DNA from: Paraburkholderia translucens
GTDB taxonomy: Bacteria; Pseudomonadota; Gammaproteobacteria; Burkholderiales; Burkholderiaceae
Length of the DNA stretch: 64,000 nt
Assembly: GCF_020881035.1 (NCBI RefSeq)
Contig: NZ_JAJITC010000005.1
Location: 310,001 to 374,000, forward strand
Reading direction: 5' to 3'
Below are positions 8,247 to 16,576 of this stretch, in pieces (position 1 is the stretch's first letter; each line of letters begins with the position of its first letter). A program made the position numbers and the translations under genes. The notes below the pieces were generated by a model that did not search any database, was not told where the DNA came from, and was given only the letters and a program-made list of their open reading frames with translations.

Positions 8247-8996
8247 ATGAAGACCGTATTGATTACCGGCTGCTCGTCCGGATTTGGCCTCGAAATCGCG
8301 CGTTATTTTCTGGATCGCGAATGGCGCGTGATCGCCACGATGCGCACGCCGCGCGAAGATGTCTTGCCGCGCTCCGATCGTCTTTCGATCCTGAAGCTCG
8401 ACGTGAAGGAACCGCAAAGCATTCGCGCCGCCATCGATGCAGCCGGTCCGATCGACGTGCTCGTGAACAACGCGGGCATCGGCTTTCTGAACGCTCTCGA
8501 AGGCACGCCGATGGACACCGCGCGCGATATCTTCGAGACCAATACGCTGGGCACCATCGCGATGACACAGGCCGTGTTGCCGCAATTCCGCGAGCGCCGG
8601 GACGGCGTGATCGTCAACGTGACCTCGACCGTCACGTGCAGACCGCTGCATTTGCTGTCGGTCTATACCGCGAGCAAGTCGGCGGTCAACGCATTCAGTG
8701 AATCGCTCGCGCTCGAACTGGAACAGTTCAATGTGCGCGTGCGTGTCGTGCTGCCGGGACGCGCGCCTTCCACGCGCTTCGGCGAGAACGCGCAGGCGCG
8801 CATGAAGAACGGCTTTCCCGAGCCGTACAGTGCACTCGTGCAGCAGATTTTCGCGAACTGGGAGAAAGAAACGACCGTCACGCATGCATCGGATGTCGCC
8901 GAAGCCGTTTGGCTCGCCGCCACCGATCCATCGAGCCCGTTCAACATCCCCGCCGGCGAAGACGCTGTCGAGTGGTACACCGCGCGCGCCAGATAG
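8247..8996 (+). CDS. Short-chain dehydrogenase/reductase (SDR)
   Basis: A 249-residue classical SDR. The nucleotide-binding motif TGCSSGFG is at residues 7-14, NNAG at 74-77, and the catalytic pair Y140 and K144 lies in YTASK. A CAGGAG ribosome binding site precedes the ATG. It would be a soluble NAD(P)-dependent oxidoreductase of unknown substrate. It sits divergent from the AraC regulator, which probably controls it. It ends 39 bases before the convergent SRPBCC gene. Confidence 0.92.
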   Translation: MKTVLITGCSSGFGLEIARYFLDREWRVIATMRTPREDVLPRSDRLSILKLDVKEPQSIRAAIDAAGPIDVLVNNAGIGFLNALEGTPMDTARDIFETNTLGTIAMTQAVLPQFRERRDGVIVNVTSTVTCRPLHLLSVYTASKSAVNAFSESLALELEQFNVRVRVVLPGRAPSTRFGENAQARMKNGFPEPYSALVQQIFANWEKETTVTHASDVAEAVWLAATDPSSPFNIPAGEDAVEWYTARAR

Positions 8997-9035
8997 CGCC
9001 GGGAAGCTCGGGCCGTGGATGTCGTGCAATGAGAT

Positions 9036-9575
9036 CTACGGCATTGTTTCCAACGTTTTTTTCAGCCGCGCGACCGCCGTGTCTGATTCCTGCTGGATTC
9101 GCGCGCGCACGAACAGGACATTCACTGCCTCGAACCAGAGTGACGGTGCGCGGTAGATGAACTCGCGCTCGAATCGCGTCCCGGACGCGACGGGAGTGAG
9201 CGAATAGCTGACCGTGCCGGCGGACTTGCCGCCTATGGTGCCGACAATCACCCATTTGCGCGGACGATCCCGCTCCGCAACCGTCCACACGACGCTCCCG
9301 CGGCGACCCGCGACACGGAATTCTTCCGTGACCTGTTCGCCGACTCTCAACGAGTGATCGGTCGCGCCTCTTACGGATAGTGACGAGGGGTGCCAATCGG
9401 GCCAGTGCGCGGGTGTCGTCACGTAGTCGAAAACGACCGTGTCCGGTCGTTCGATCGCGACCACGGTGACAATCCTGGTGGTCAGGTTGACGAACCCAGG
9501 CAATGGCAGGACAAGCAGGACCAGGACCGCTAAGGCCGCCAGGATTGCACCGATCCATCTCAACGGCGATTTCAT
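9036..9575 (-). CDS. SRPBCC family protein with N-terminal membrane anchor
   Basis: A 179-residue protein. MKSPLRWIGAILAALAVLVL at the start gives one membrane segment (about 6-27), followed by a START-like SRPBCC fold (ATTPAHWPDWHPSSLSVRG, VVWTVAERDRPRKWVIVG). The start at 9575 was chosen over an in-frame ATG 48 bases upstream because the upstream residues are Pro-rich and unlike a signal. The fold binds hydrophobic ligands; no function can be assigned. It follows the chemoreceptor gene on the same strand after 69 bases. Confidence 0.75.
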   Translation of the reverse strand: MKSPLRWIGAILAALAVLVLLVLPLPGFVNLTTRIVTVVAIERPDTVVFDYVTTPAHWPDWHPSSLSVRGATDHSLRVGEQVTEEFRVAGRRGSVVWTVAERDRPRKWVIVGTIGGKSAGTVSYSLTPVASGTRFEREFIYRAPSLWFEAVNVLFVRARIQQESDTAVARLKKTLETMP

Positions 9576-9644
9576 TGACGACTCTGGGATATCTCGCGCA
9601 CACGCCGGCGGCGGGCCGCTCAATTCTCCGCCATCTAAAGTGCG

Positions 9645-11321
9645 TCATCCACCTCGATGCCGAAGCTGCGGTACTCCCCGTGGGTCCACGGTACCTGACG
9701 ATTGCGGCACCGACCGCGAATGCCGGTTTGGCGCGTCGGTTACGAGGCGAAATACCTGCACGGCATCTTCCAGTGTGCATGCCTGTTCTTGCATGCTGGC
9801 GGCTGCGGCTGCCACCTGCTCAACCAGGGCAACGTTTTGCTGGATTCTTTCATCCATCTGACCGATCGCGCGGTTGATTTCCCCGATGCCGGCACTTTGC
9901 TCGTTGCTCGCGTGAGTGATCTCGCCCATCAGGGCGACCACACTATCGACGGCTCGGACGATTTCGGTCATGTCCCGGCCGGCCTGATCGACCAGTTCGC
10001 TGCCTGTCTTGACGTTGCCGACCGAGTCAGTAATCAGCGCCTTGATTTCCTTGGCGGCCATGGCGCTGCGCTGAGCCAGGCTGCGCACCTCGGCGGCTAC
10101 TACCGCAAAACCGCGCCCCTGGTCGCCCGCGCGTGCGGCTTCGACCGCCGCGTTCAAGGCGAGGATGTTGGTCTGAAAAGCAATCGAGTCGATCATGCCG
10201 ATGATGTCGACGATCTTGTGTGAACTGCCGCGGATCAACGACATGGTGGTGACCACATGGCCCACCACGTCGCCGCCTTTGACCGCGAGATCGGAGGCCG
10301 AGGCGATGTGCTGATTGGCGTTCGAAGCGCGATCAGCATTGGCGCGGACCATCGCCGTCAGTTGCTCCATCGTCGATGCGGTTTTCTCGAGCGAGCCAGC
10401 CTGAGCCTCGGTGCGGGAAGAAAGCTCTGCGTTGCCGGCTGCAATTTCGCGCGCGCCGGTCGCGATCATATCGGACGCACGTCGCACGTTGCCGACCACC
10501 GAGGCCAGACCGACACTGATGCCATTCATCGCCTGCATCAACTGGCCCAGCTCGTCGCGCCGGCTGACATGCACCTGGGCGGTCAAGTCGCCGGCCGCCA
10601 GTTTTTCCGCGGCGGCCTTGGCCTCGAGCAGCTGCATGCCGAGACCGCGCCGGGTCGTCACGTAGACCAGCGCGCTGACCAGCAGCGCGCCGATCAGCCC
10701 GAAGCCAATCACTTCGCTTTGCACGAGAGAAGGCAACGCCGCGGCCGGGTCGGGCCGGTCGGCGGGAATCACTGCCTGCAGCAGCCGGCCATAGCCCAGC
10801 AGCAGTGCGGTGTTTGCGCCCAAGGTCAGCAGCGCGAGTCTGGCTCCAATCGACAGGTTCCACACTTCACTGACATCGAGCCCGACGTACAACGCGCCGA
10901 TAACCTCCCCGGAGCTATCCCGGATTGGCTCGTACCGTGTCATGTATTGCTTGCCGAATAGCGTGGCGTAACCGGTGTAGGGCTGCCCGCGGCGCAGCAT
11001 TCCATAGCCGGGGTGCGAGCGGTCGAGCACTGTACCCACGGCTCGCTCGCCCGTTTGCTTTTTGACCGAAGTGGCGACGCGCACGAAGTCTTCGCCTATT
11101 CCGACGAAGAGTGTGCCCGTCGCGCGGGTCTCGGCGGTGAAGCGGTCTACTTCGTCGTAGTTGAGGTTCAGCAGCGTATTGCCGTTCAGCAACCTGGGGG
11201 TCATGACGCCGAGGATGTCGACACCGTTTGATGCGTCGCGAATGAACGGGGCGGGAAAATACCCGGCGAGCGTTCGCGCATGACGGCGCACCTGCGTCTT
11301 GAGTGGCAGCAGAGAGTGCAT
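9645..11321 (-). CDS. Methyl-accepting chemotaxis protein
   Basis: A 558-residue chemoreceptor. The N-terminal sensor (about 20-155) has the look of a Cache_3-Cache_2 domain ([40 protein letters not shown]). Two hydrophobic helices follow (about 158-178 and 204-222), then a HAMP segment and the signalling domain with the conserved hairpin tip near 370-425 ([20 protein letters not shown]). Unusually there is no hydrophobic helix before the sensor, and an in-frame stop lies upstream, so the expected first membrane span is missing. No CheB/CheR-tethering pentapeptide is present at the C-terminus. The ligand is unknown. Confidence 0.9.
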   Translation of the reverse strand: MHSLLPLKTQVRRHARTLAGYFPAPFIRDASNGVDILGVMTPRLLNGNTLLNLNYDEVDRFTAETRATGTLFVGIGEDFVRVATSVKKQTGERAVGTVLDRSHPGYGMLRRGQPYTGYATLFGKQYMTRYEPIRDSSGEVIGALYVGLDVSEVWNLSIGARLALLTLGANTALLLGYGRLLQAVIPADRPDPAAALPSLVQSEVIGFGLIGALLVSALVYVTTRRGLGMQLLEAKAAAEKLAAGDLTAQVHVSRRDELGQLMQAMNGISVGLASVVGNVRRASDMIATGAREIAAGNAELSSRTEAQAGSLEKTASTMEQLTAMVRANADRASNANQHIASASDLAVKGGDVVGHVVTTMSLIRGSSHKIVDIIGMIDSIAFQTNILALNAAVEAARAGDQGRGFAVVAAEVRSLAQRSAMAAKEIKALITDSVGNVKTGSELVDQAGRDMTEIVRAVDSVVALMGEITHASNEQSAGIGEINRAIGQMDERIQQNVALVEQVAAAAASMQEQACTLEDAVQVFRLVTDAPNRHSRSVPQSSGTVDPRGVPQLRHRGG

Positions 11322-11481
11322 GGATTGAACCCCCGGTCGACTGTTTCGGCGAGCCAGAATAAATCAGACTCTTTAGTTTGAATGCATTAGACAGAATATT
11401 GCATGAGATGGCAATAGATTGTCGTCGTTAATCTCGCGCAAACGTTTGCCAAATAGCTCCCTGCGCAAACGGCCCAGGCAT

Positions 11482-12171
11482 CTAGGAATCGTCGTGGGTA
11501 TAACTCTCTCGCGGAGGGTACACGCCGGCCAGGCGGGCAATCAGGATCGCGACGAACAAGCTGCCGGTGATCTGTTCCACCATGCACATGCCTCGTGCCG
11601 GGCGCGTGAGGGGCGTGATGTCGCCGAAGCCCGTGCTCGTAAGGACGGTTATGCTGAAGTAAAGCGCGTCGGCATAAACGAGCCGGCCCGGCTGCCCGAC
11701 GATCATATAAGACAGCGGATAGAAAAACCCCACGCTCGCGTAGATGTACGCCCACAGAACACCGATCAACAGATACGCCGAGGCGGCGCCGAACAGCTTG
11801 TCCGGCGTCATGATTTTCGGCTGGAACACGTAGCGCAGAAGATATACGACTGTAATGAAATACAGCACGGCGCTGAACATCCAGGATATAGCAAGGCTGC
11901 GATCGTCGTCGTACCACAGGCCAAGGTACTGGAACCACATGGCCGGAAGGGCAAGAACGAGCGCCATCACGAACGGCACCGTCGTGCGGCCGACCGCTGC
12001 CACGGTCGCTATGAGGAGGAACATGTTGACGACGTTCAGAACCAGCCGGCCGCTGTCGCTCGCCGGCACGAACGACACCGCGCCGATGAGAACAACCAGC
12101 ACGCCGAACAGCCAGAAACAGCGCTGGTAGAAGATGCGGGACAGCGCGTCGCGCGTGATGCGCAAGGCCAT
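11482..12171 (-). CDS. Two-pore-domain-like potassium channel protein (Ion_trans_2)
   Basis: A 229-residue membrane protein with several hydrophobic helices. A pore signature sits near its end: LYFSITVLTSTGFGDITP, with TGFGD in place of the more usual TVGYGD, followed by a final helix (EQITGSLFVAILIARLAGVY). This is the ion-channel-2 arrangement of small bacterial K+ channels, without a cytoplasmic RCK domain. Ion selectivity for K+ follows from the family; the Phe variant of the filter is common in such proteins. It lies 160 bases from the chemoreceptor start and 28 bases from the DUF883 gene; a shared operon with the latter is possible. Confidence 0.8.
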   Translation of the reverse strand: MALRITRDALSRIFYQRCFWLFGVLVVLIGAVSFVPASDSGRLVLNVVNMFLLIATVAAVGRTTVPFVMALVLALPAMWFQYLGLWYDDDRSLAISWMFSAVLYFITVVYLLRYVFQPKIMTPDKLFGAASAYLLIGVLWAYIYASVGFFYPLSYMIVGQPGRLVYADALYFSITVLTSTGFGDITPLTRPARGMCMVEQITGSLFVAILIARLAGVYPPRESYTHDDS

Positions 12172-12199
12172 GATGGGGCTGACTAGAATTCGACGCCCG

Positions 12200-12478
12200 T
12201 CATTCGCGATTGATCAGTAGCCCTATCAGCAGCCCGATACCGGCCGCTATGCTGACGGATGTCCACGGATGCTCGTGGACGAAGTCGTCGGTAGTGCGGG
12301 CAGCCTTCTTGCCGCTTTCGACCGCCACGACCTGCACATCGACGGCCTTTTTCCTCGCGCCTTCCAGTTTCGCCCGCGCCCTTTCGAGTAGTTTGGAAGT
12401 CTTTTCGATGGAGGGCGCGCTTTCGGTCTCCGAGACCTGATTTTCCAGATCGGCGGGCGTGGCATTGGTGTCAGACAT
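12200..12478 (-). CDS. DUF883 family protein (ElaB/YqjD-like, membrane-anchored)
   Basis: A 92-residue protein with a helical, charged body (KTSKLLERARAKLEGARKKA) and a C-terminal membrane helix (WTSVSIAAGIGLLIGLLI). This is the layout of the ElaB/YgaM/YqjD family, tail-anchored inner-membrane proteins reported to associate with ribosomes in E. coli. The ATG at 12478 has GGGAG at good spacing and is preferred over an upstream in-frame start. Confidence 0.88.
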   Translation of the reverse strand: MSDTNATPADLENQVSETESAPSIEKTSKLLERARAKLEGARKKAVDVQVVAVESGKKAARTTDDFVHEHPWTSVSIAAGIGLLIGLLINRE

Positions 12479-12731
12479 CGGTTTCTCCCGGTTGATTCTC
12501 AAAGTGAATACGTGTCGACGGACTTACCCATAGCATGATGACTTGCGACCGAGGCGTTGCAATTGGACCTTGGTCCTATTCGTCCACTACCCGGTCGGAC
12601 GGCTGCCGATCGACCGACCACGGGCGGCTGCCTCATCGCGCGCGCACTTGACACCGATCAACGAAAGACCAAAACGCGCCCACCGCCAGGGTTTCCCCTG
12701 CTTCGTCACACCGGAAAATATCCTAGTATCA

Positions 12732-12755
12732 ATGAGTTAAAACTAACTAACTCAT
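12732..12755. promoter_or_regulatory. Candidate TetR operator
   Basis: An inverted repeat with 8-base arms, ATGAGTTA (12732-12739) and TAACTCAT (12748-12755), and an 8-base spacer, lying 11 bases upstream of the TetR start. Size and symmetry fit a TetR-family dimer site, so autoregulation of the efflux operon is likely. The remaining bases of 12479-12731 show no gene. Confidence 0.6.
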
Positions 12756-12766
12756 CAATTAGTCTC

Positions 12767-13474
12767 ATGCCCGTGCCTCAGATCGCGCGTTCCAGAATGG
12801 GTCGCCGTCCTCATGCGCAGGACTTCGACGCACGCGAACATCTGCTCGATGTCGCGGTGGCGTTGTTCGCCGAGCGCGGTATCGCCAACACCACGGTTGC
12901 GCAGATCGCGGCGGCGAGCGGCGTGACCTCCGCGATGGTGCACTACTGGTTTCAGACCCGCGAAAAGCTGCTCGACGCACTGTTCGAGGAAAAGATCGTC
13001 GCCGCGTTCGGCGCGATCTGGGATCCGGTCGATCCCGAACACGACGATCCGCTCACGCTGACGCAGGGCATCGTCAAGCGCATGTTCGACGTCACCGAAG
13101 CCATGCCGTGGCTGCCTTCGTTATGGCTGCGCGAAGTCGTCAACGAGGGCGGTCTGCTGCGCGAGCGCGCGTTTGCGCGTATCCCGGTGCAAAAACTCGC
13201 CGCGTTCGGTCAGAACATTGCGCGCGGCTGTGCGTCGGGTCAGTTGAACGCGCAACTCGAACCCTTGCTGCTGTTCAACTCGGTGCTGGCGCTCGTGATG
13301 CTGCCGCAGGCAACCGCCAGGATCTGGCAGCGCCTGAATCCGCACACATCGTTCGATCGCGCGAGGCTCGAACGCCACGTCGTGGCGCTACTCACGCAGG
13401 GCATGAGCGCGACCGCCGCGAACCACGCGAAGGCGACGTCCACCGCACGGCGCGCGAAAGGAAAACCATCATGA
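12767..13474 (+). CDS. TetR/AcrR family regulator of the efflux operon
   Basis: A 235-residue regulator from the ATG at 12767; a second ATG at 12797 (MGRRPHAQ) is also possible, and neither has a clear ribosome binding site. The DNA-binding domain is at about 20-75 (TTVAQIAAASGVTSAMVHYW). The C-terminal half resembles the CecR/YbiH ligand domain. Its stop overlaps the start of the HlyD gene (ATGA), so regulator and transporter are co-translated. This gene order recalls E. coli cecR-ybhG-ybhF-ybhS-ybhR, a drug-efflux locus. Confidence 0.9.
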   Translation: MPVPQIARSRMGRRPHAQDFDAREHLLDVAVALFAERGIANTTVAQIAAASGVTSAMVHYWFQTREKLLDALFEEKIVAAFGAIWDPVDPEHDDPLTLTQGIVKRMFDVTEAMPWLPSLWLREVVNEGGLLRERAFARIPVQKLAAFGQNIARGCASGQLNAQLEPLLLFNSVLALVMLPQATARIWQRLNPHTSFDRARLERHVVALLTQGMSATAANHAKATSTARRAKGKPS

Positions 13475-14436
13475 TTGCGGCTGCCAGTTCATCCATGCGT
13501 GTCGCGTTGCTCGCGCTCTGTGTCGCGTGCGCGAGCTGTTCGCGGCAACCGGCGAACACGTGGCAAGGTTATGTGGAAGGCGAGTTCCTGTACCTGGCGT
13601 CTTCGCAGGCGGGGCAGTTGACCGAACTTGCGGTCTCGCGCGGGCAGACCGTCGCGCAGAACACGCCGCTATTCGCGCTCGAAGCGCAGAACGAGACCGA
13701 GGCCGTGGCGCAGGCGAGGCAGCAACTGCGCGCGGCTCGCTCCCAGCTTGCTGATCTGAAAACCGGCAAGCGTCCCCCGGAGGTCGACGTGACGCGCGCG
13801 CAACTCGTGCAGGCCGAAGCCGATGCGTCGCGCGCGGCGACCCAGTTCCGTCGCGACGAACAGCAATTCGGCGCGGGCGGCATCGCTCAAAGCCAGCTCG
13901 ACGACTCGCGCGCGAACGCGTTATCGACCGCGGCGCACGTGCGCGAGCTGCAAAGCCAGCTGACCGTCACGCGTCTGCCGGGACGGATCGAACAGATCCG
14001 CGCGCAACAGGCACAGGTCGATGCAGCGCAGGCCCAGCTCGGCCAGGCCCAATGGAAGCTCGATCAGAAAAGCGTGCACGCGCCACACGCGGGCCTCGTG
14101 TTCGACACGATGTATCGCAGCGGCGAATGGGTGCCGGCCGGCAGCCCCGTGATACGCATGCTGCCGCCGGAGAACGTGAAGGTGCGTTTTTTCGTGCCCC
14201 AGGGGGTGGTCGGTTCGCTCGCGCCGGGCCGTCGCGCATCGATTCATTGCGACGGTTGCGCCGCCGATGTGCCGGCCGTGCTCAGTTTCATTTCGGACCA
14301 GGCGGAGTACACGCCGCCGGTGATTTTCAGCAACGAAAGCCGCGCGAAGCTCGTGTTCATGGTCGAAGCCAGACCCCAGGTCGCCGATGCGCCGAAGCTG
14401 AGGCCCGGCCAACCCGTCACGGTCACGCTGCAATGA
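13471..14436 (+). CDS. HlyD/YbhG-like periplasmic adaptor of an ABC efflux system
   Basis: A 321-residue membrane fusion protein. The N-terminus has an export signal ending near Cys (ALLALCVACASCSRQ), so lipidation is possible. A split biotinyl-lipoyl domain (GEFLYLASSQAGQLTELAVS; KSVHAPHAGLVFDTMYRSGE) flanks a long Gln/Ala-rich coiled-coil hairpin (about 75-200). A C-terminal beta-barrel follows (VKVRFFVPQGVVGSLAPG). It would link the inner-membrane ABC transporter to the outer-membrane channel. ATGA overlaps at both ends place it firmly in the operon. Confidence in family is high; the exported compound is unknown. Confidence 0.9.
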   Translation: MIAAASSSMRVALLALCVACASCSRQPANTWQGYVEGEFLYLASSQAGQLTELAVSRGQTVAQNTPLFALEAQNETEAVAQARQQLRAARSQLADLKTGKRPPEVDVTRAQLVQAEADASRAATQFRRDEQQFGAGGIAQSQLDDSRANALSTAAHVRELQSQLTVTRLPGRIEQIRAQQAQVDAAQAQLGQAQWKLDQKSVHAPHAGLVFDTMYRSGEWVPAGSPVIRMLPPENVKVRFFVPQGVVGSLAPGRRASIHCDGCAADVPAVLSFISDQAEYTPPVIFSNESRAKLVFMVEARPQVADAPKLRPGQPVTVTLQ

Positions 14437-15416
14437 GTTCACCCGCAACCACCGGTAGCGAAAATCATCCCGTAAATGCGATCGACGTGCACGGGCTGAA
14501 CAAGCATTTCGGCACGAAACACGTGGTCAACGATGTATCGCTGCGCGTGCAGCGCGGCGAGATTTTCGGCTTCCTCGGCCCGAACGGCAGCGGCAAGACC
14601 ACCTGCATCCGCATGATGTGCGGTTTGCTGACGCCCGATTCCGGCAGCGGCACGTGTCTCGGCTACGACATCGTGCGTGACAGCGCGCAGATCAAGCGGC
14701 GCACCGGCTATATGACGCAGCGTTTCTCCTATTGGGAAGATCTGACGATCCGCGAAAACCTCGACTTCGTTGCACGCATCTACGAGATGAAGAACCGCCG
14801 CGAAGCGGTGGACCGCGCGCTCGAACAGCTTGGCCTGCAAAGCCGCGCGAAGCAACTGGCCGGCGCGTTGTCGGGCGGATGGAAGCAGCGTCTCGCGCTG
14901 GCCGCATGCATGCTGCACGAGCCGGAACTGCTGCTGCTCGACGAGCCGACGGCGGGTGTCGACCCGAGCGCGCGCCGCGACTTCTGGGAAGAGTTGCACC
15001 GCCTCGCGGCACGCGGCATCTCGGTGCTCGTCAGCACGCACTATATGGACGAAGCGGAACGCTGCCACAAGCTCGCCTATATCGCCTACGGCAAGCTGCT
15101 CGCACAAGGCACCTCGAAAGAAGTGATCGATTCGCAAGGGCTCGTGACGTGGGCCGTGTACGGCCAGAATCTCGTCGAACTCGGCGACCGGCTGCGCCGC
15201 TCGCCGGGCGTCGAGCAGACGGTGGCGTTCGGTTCGTCGCTGCACGTGAGCGGACCGGACACGCCCGAACTCCACGCGACGATCGATCAACTGGCACGCA
15301 CGGACCCGGCGCTGCGGATCGAAAGACAGGAAACCGGCCTCGAAGACGTGTTCATCTTCATGATGAACCGCTCGACCGACAACTACGCCACCCCCGGCGC
15401 GGCCAAGGCATCATGA
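14433..15416 (+). CDS. ABC transporter ATP-binding protein (YbhF-like)
   Basis: A 327-residue single-domain ATPase. Walker A is GPNGSGKTT (49-57), the signature is LSGGWKQRLALA and Walker B is LLLLDEPTAGVDP, followed by the H-loop STHYMDEAERC. The C-terminal extension (about 240-327) is typical of ABC-2 drug or polysaccharide exporters. E. coli YbhF has two fused ATPase domains, whereas this protein has one, so it would act as a dimer. It is overlapped by ATGA at its start and at its end. Confidence 0.93.
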   Translation: MSSPATTGSENHPVNAIDVHGLNKHFGTKHVVNDVSLRVQRGEIFGFLGPNGSGKTTCIRMMCGLLTPDSGSGTCLGYDIVRDSAQIKRRTGYMTQRFSYWEDLTIRENLDFVARIYEMKNRREAVDRALEQLGLQSRAKQLAGALSGGWKQRLALAACMLHEPELLLLDEPTAGVDPSARRDFWEELHRLAARGISVLVSTHYMDEAERCHKLAYIAYGKLLAQGTSKEVIDSQGLVTWAVYGQNLVELGDRLRRSPGVEQTVAFGSSLHVSGPDTPELHATIDQLARTDPALRIERQETGLEDVFIFMMNRSTDNYATPGAAKAS

Positions 15417-16564
15417 ATTCCCCGCGCCGCCTCCCGCGCTTTTCGCTGATGCGTTGGTGGAGCATCGTGCGCAAGGAGTTTCTGCAACTGAAGCGCGACC
15501 GCATCACCTTTGCGATGATGATCGTGCTGCCGATCATGCAGATGGCGCTGTTCGGCTTTGCGATCAATACCGACCCGAAGCATCTGCCGACCGCCGTCAT
15601 CGCCGCCGATCACAGTGAATTCACGCGCAGTTTCATGATGGGGATGCGCAATTCCGACTACTTCGACATCGTCTCGACGCTGCCCGACGAAGAGTCCGGC
15701 CGCCGCGCGCTGGCGCAGGGCAAGGTGCTGTTCGTGCTGAATATTCCGGTCGGCTTCACGCGCAATCTCGTCAAAGGCGCACGTCCGTCGCTGCTCGTCG
15801 AAGCCGACGCGACGGACCCTACCGCGGTGAGCACCGCGCTGGGCGCGCTGCCGTCGATTACGCAGGCGGTGTTGCAGAAGGATCTGACGGGTCCGCTGTC
15901 GTCGCTCGCGGTCGGCCCCGCCGCATTCGACGTTCAATTGCACCGGCTCTACAACCCCGAGAGCATCACCCAGTACAACGTGGTGCCCGGCCTGATGGGC
16001 GTGATCCTGACGATGACGATGGTCATGATGACCGGCCTCGCGATCACGCGCGAACGCGAGCGCGGCACGATGGAAAATCTGCTCGCCACGCCGGTGCTGC
16101 CGCTCGAAGTCATGACCGGCAAGATCGTGCCTTACGTGGCGATCGGCCTGGTTCAGGTGAGCATCATTCTCGCGGCCGCACGCTTCGTGTTCAATGTGCC
16201 GTTCGAAGGCAGTCTGATCGCGCTGTATCTGTCCTCGCTACTGTTCGTCGCGGCCAACCTGACGATCGGCATTACGCTCTCGTCGCTCGCGCAGAACCAG
16301 TTGCAGGCCATGCAGCTGACGATGTTCTATTTTCTGCCCAACATCCTGCTCTCAGGTTTCATGTTTCCGTTCGCGGGCATGCCGAAATGGGCGCAGTACA
16401 TCGGCAATCTGCTGCCGCTGACCTATTTCAACCGGCTCGTGCGCGGCATTCTGCTCAAAGGCGTCGGTTGGGCCGACATGTGGCCGCATGTATGGCCGCT
16501 GCTGGTGTTTCTGTTCGTCGTGATGGGTGTCGCCGTGAAGTTCTACCGGCGCACGCTCGATTGA
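15413..16564 (+). CDS. ABC-2 type permease (YbhS/YbhR-like)
   Basis: A 383-residue permease. It opens with a cytoplasmic stretch (SIVRKEFLQLKRDRITFAMM) running into the first helix, then has a large periplasmic domain (about 55-185), and a five-helix ABC-2 core (GLMGVILTMTMVMMTGLAIT, then RERERGTMENLLATPVLPLE). Only one permease gene is present, so the functional unit is probably a homodimer rather than the YbhS/YbhR heterodimer. The ATGA overlap with the ATPase gene implies coupled translation. Confidence 0.92.
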   Translation: MNSPRRLPRFSLMRWWSIVRKEFLQLKRDRITFAMMIVLPIMQMALFGFAINTDPKHLPTAVIAADHSEFTRSFMMGMRNSDYFDIVSTLPDEESGRRALAQGKVLFVLNIPVGFTRNLVKGARPSLLVEADATDPTAVSTALGALPSITQAVLQKDLTGPLSSLAVGPAAFDVQLHRLYNPESITQYNVVPGLMGVILTMTMVMMTGLAITRERERGTMENLLATPVLPLEVMTGKIVPYVAIGLVQVSIILAAARFVFNVPFEGSLIALYLSSLLFVAANLTIGITLSSLAQNQLQAMQLTMFYFLPNILLSGFMFPFAGMPKWAQYIGNLLPLTYFNRLVRGILLKGVGWADMWPHVWPLLVFLFVVMGVAVKFYRRTLD

Positions 16565-16576
16565 GGAAGGCCTGCA

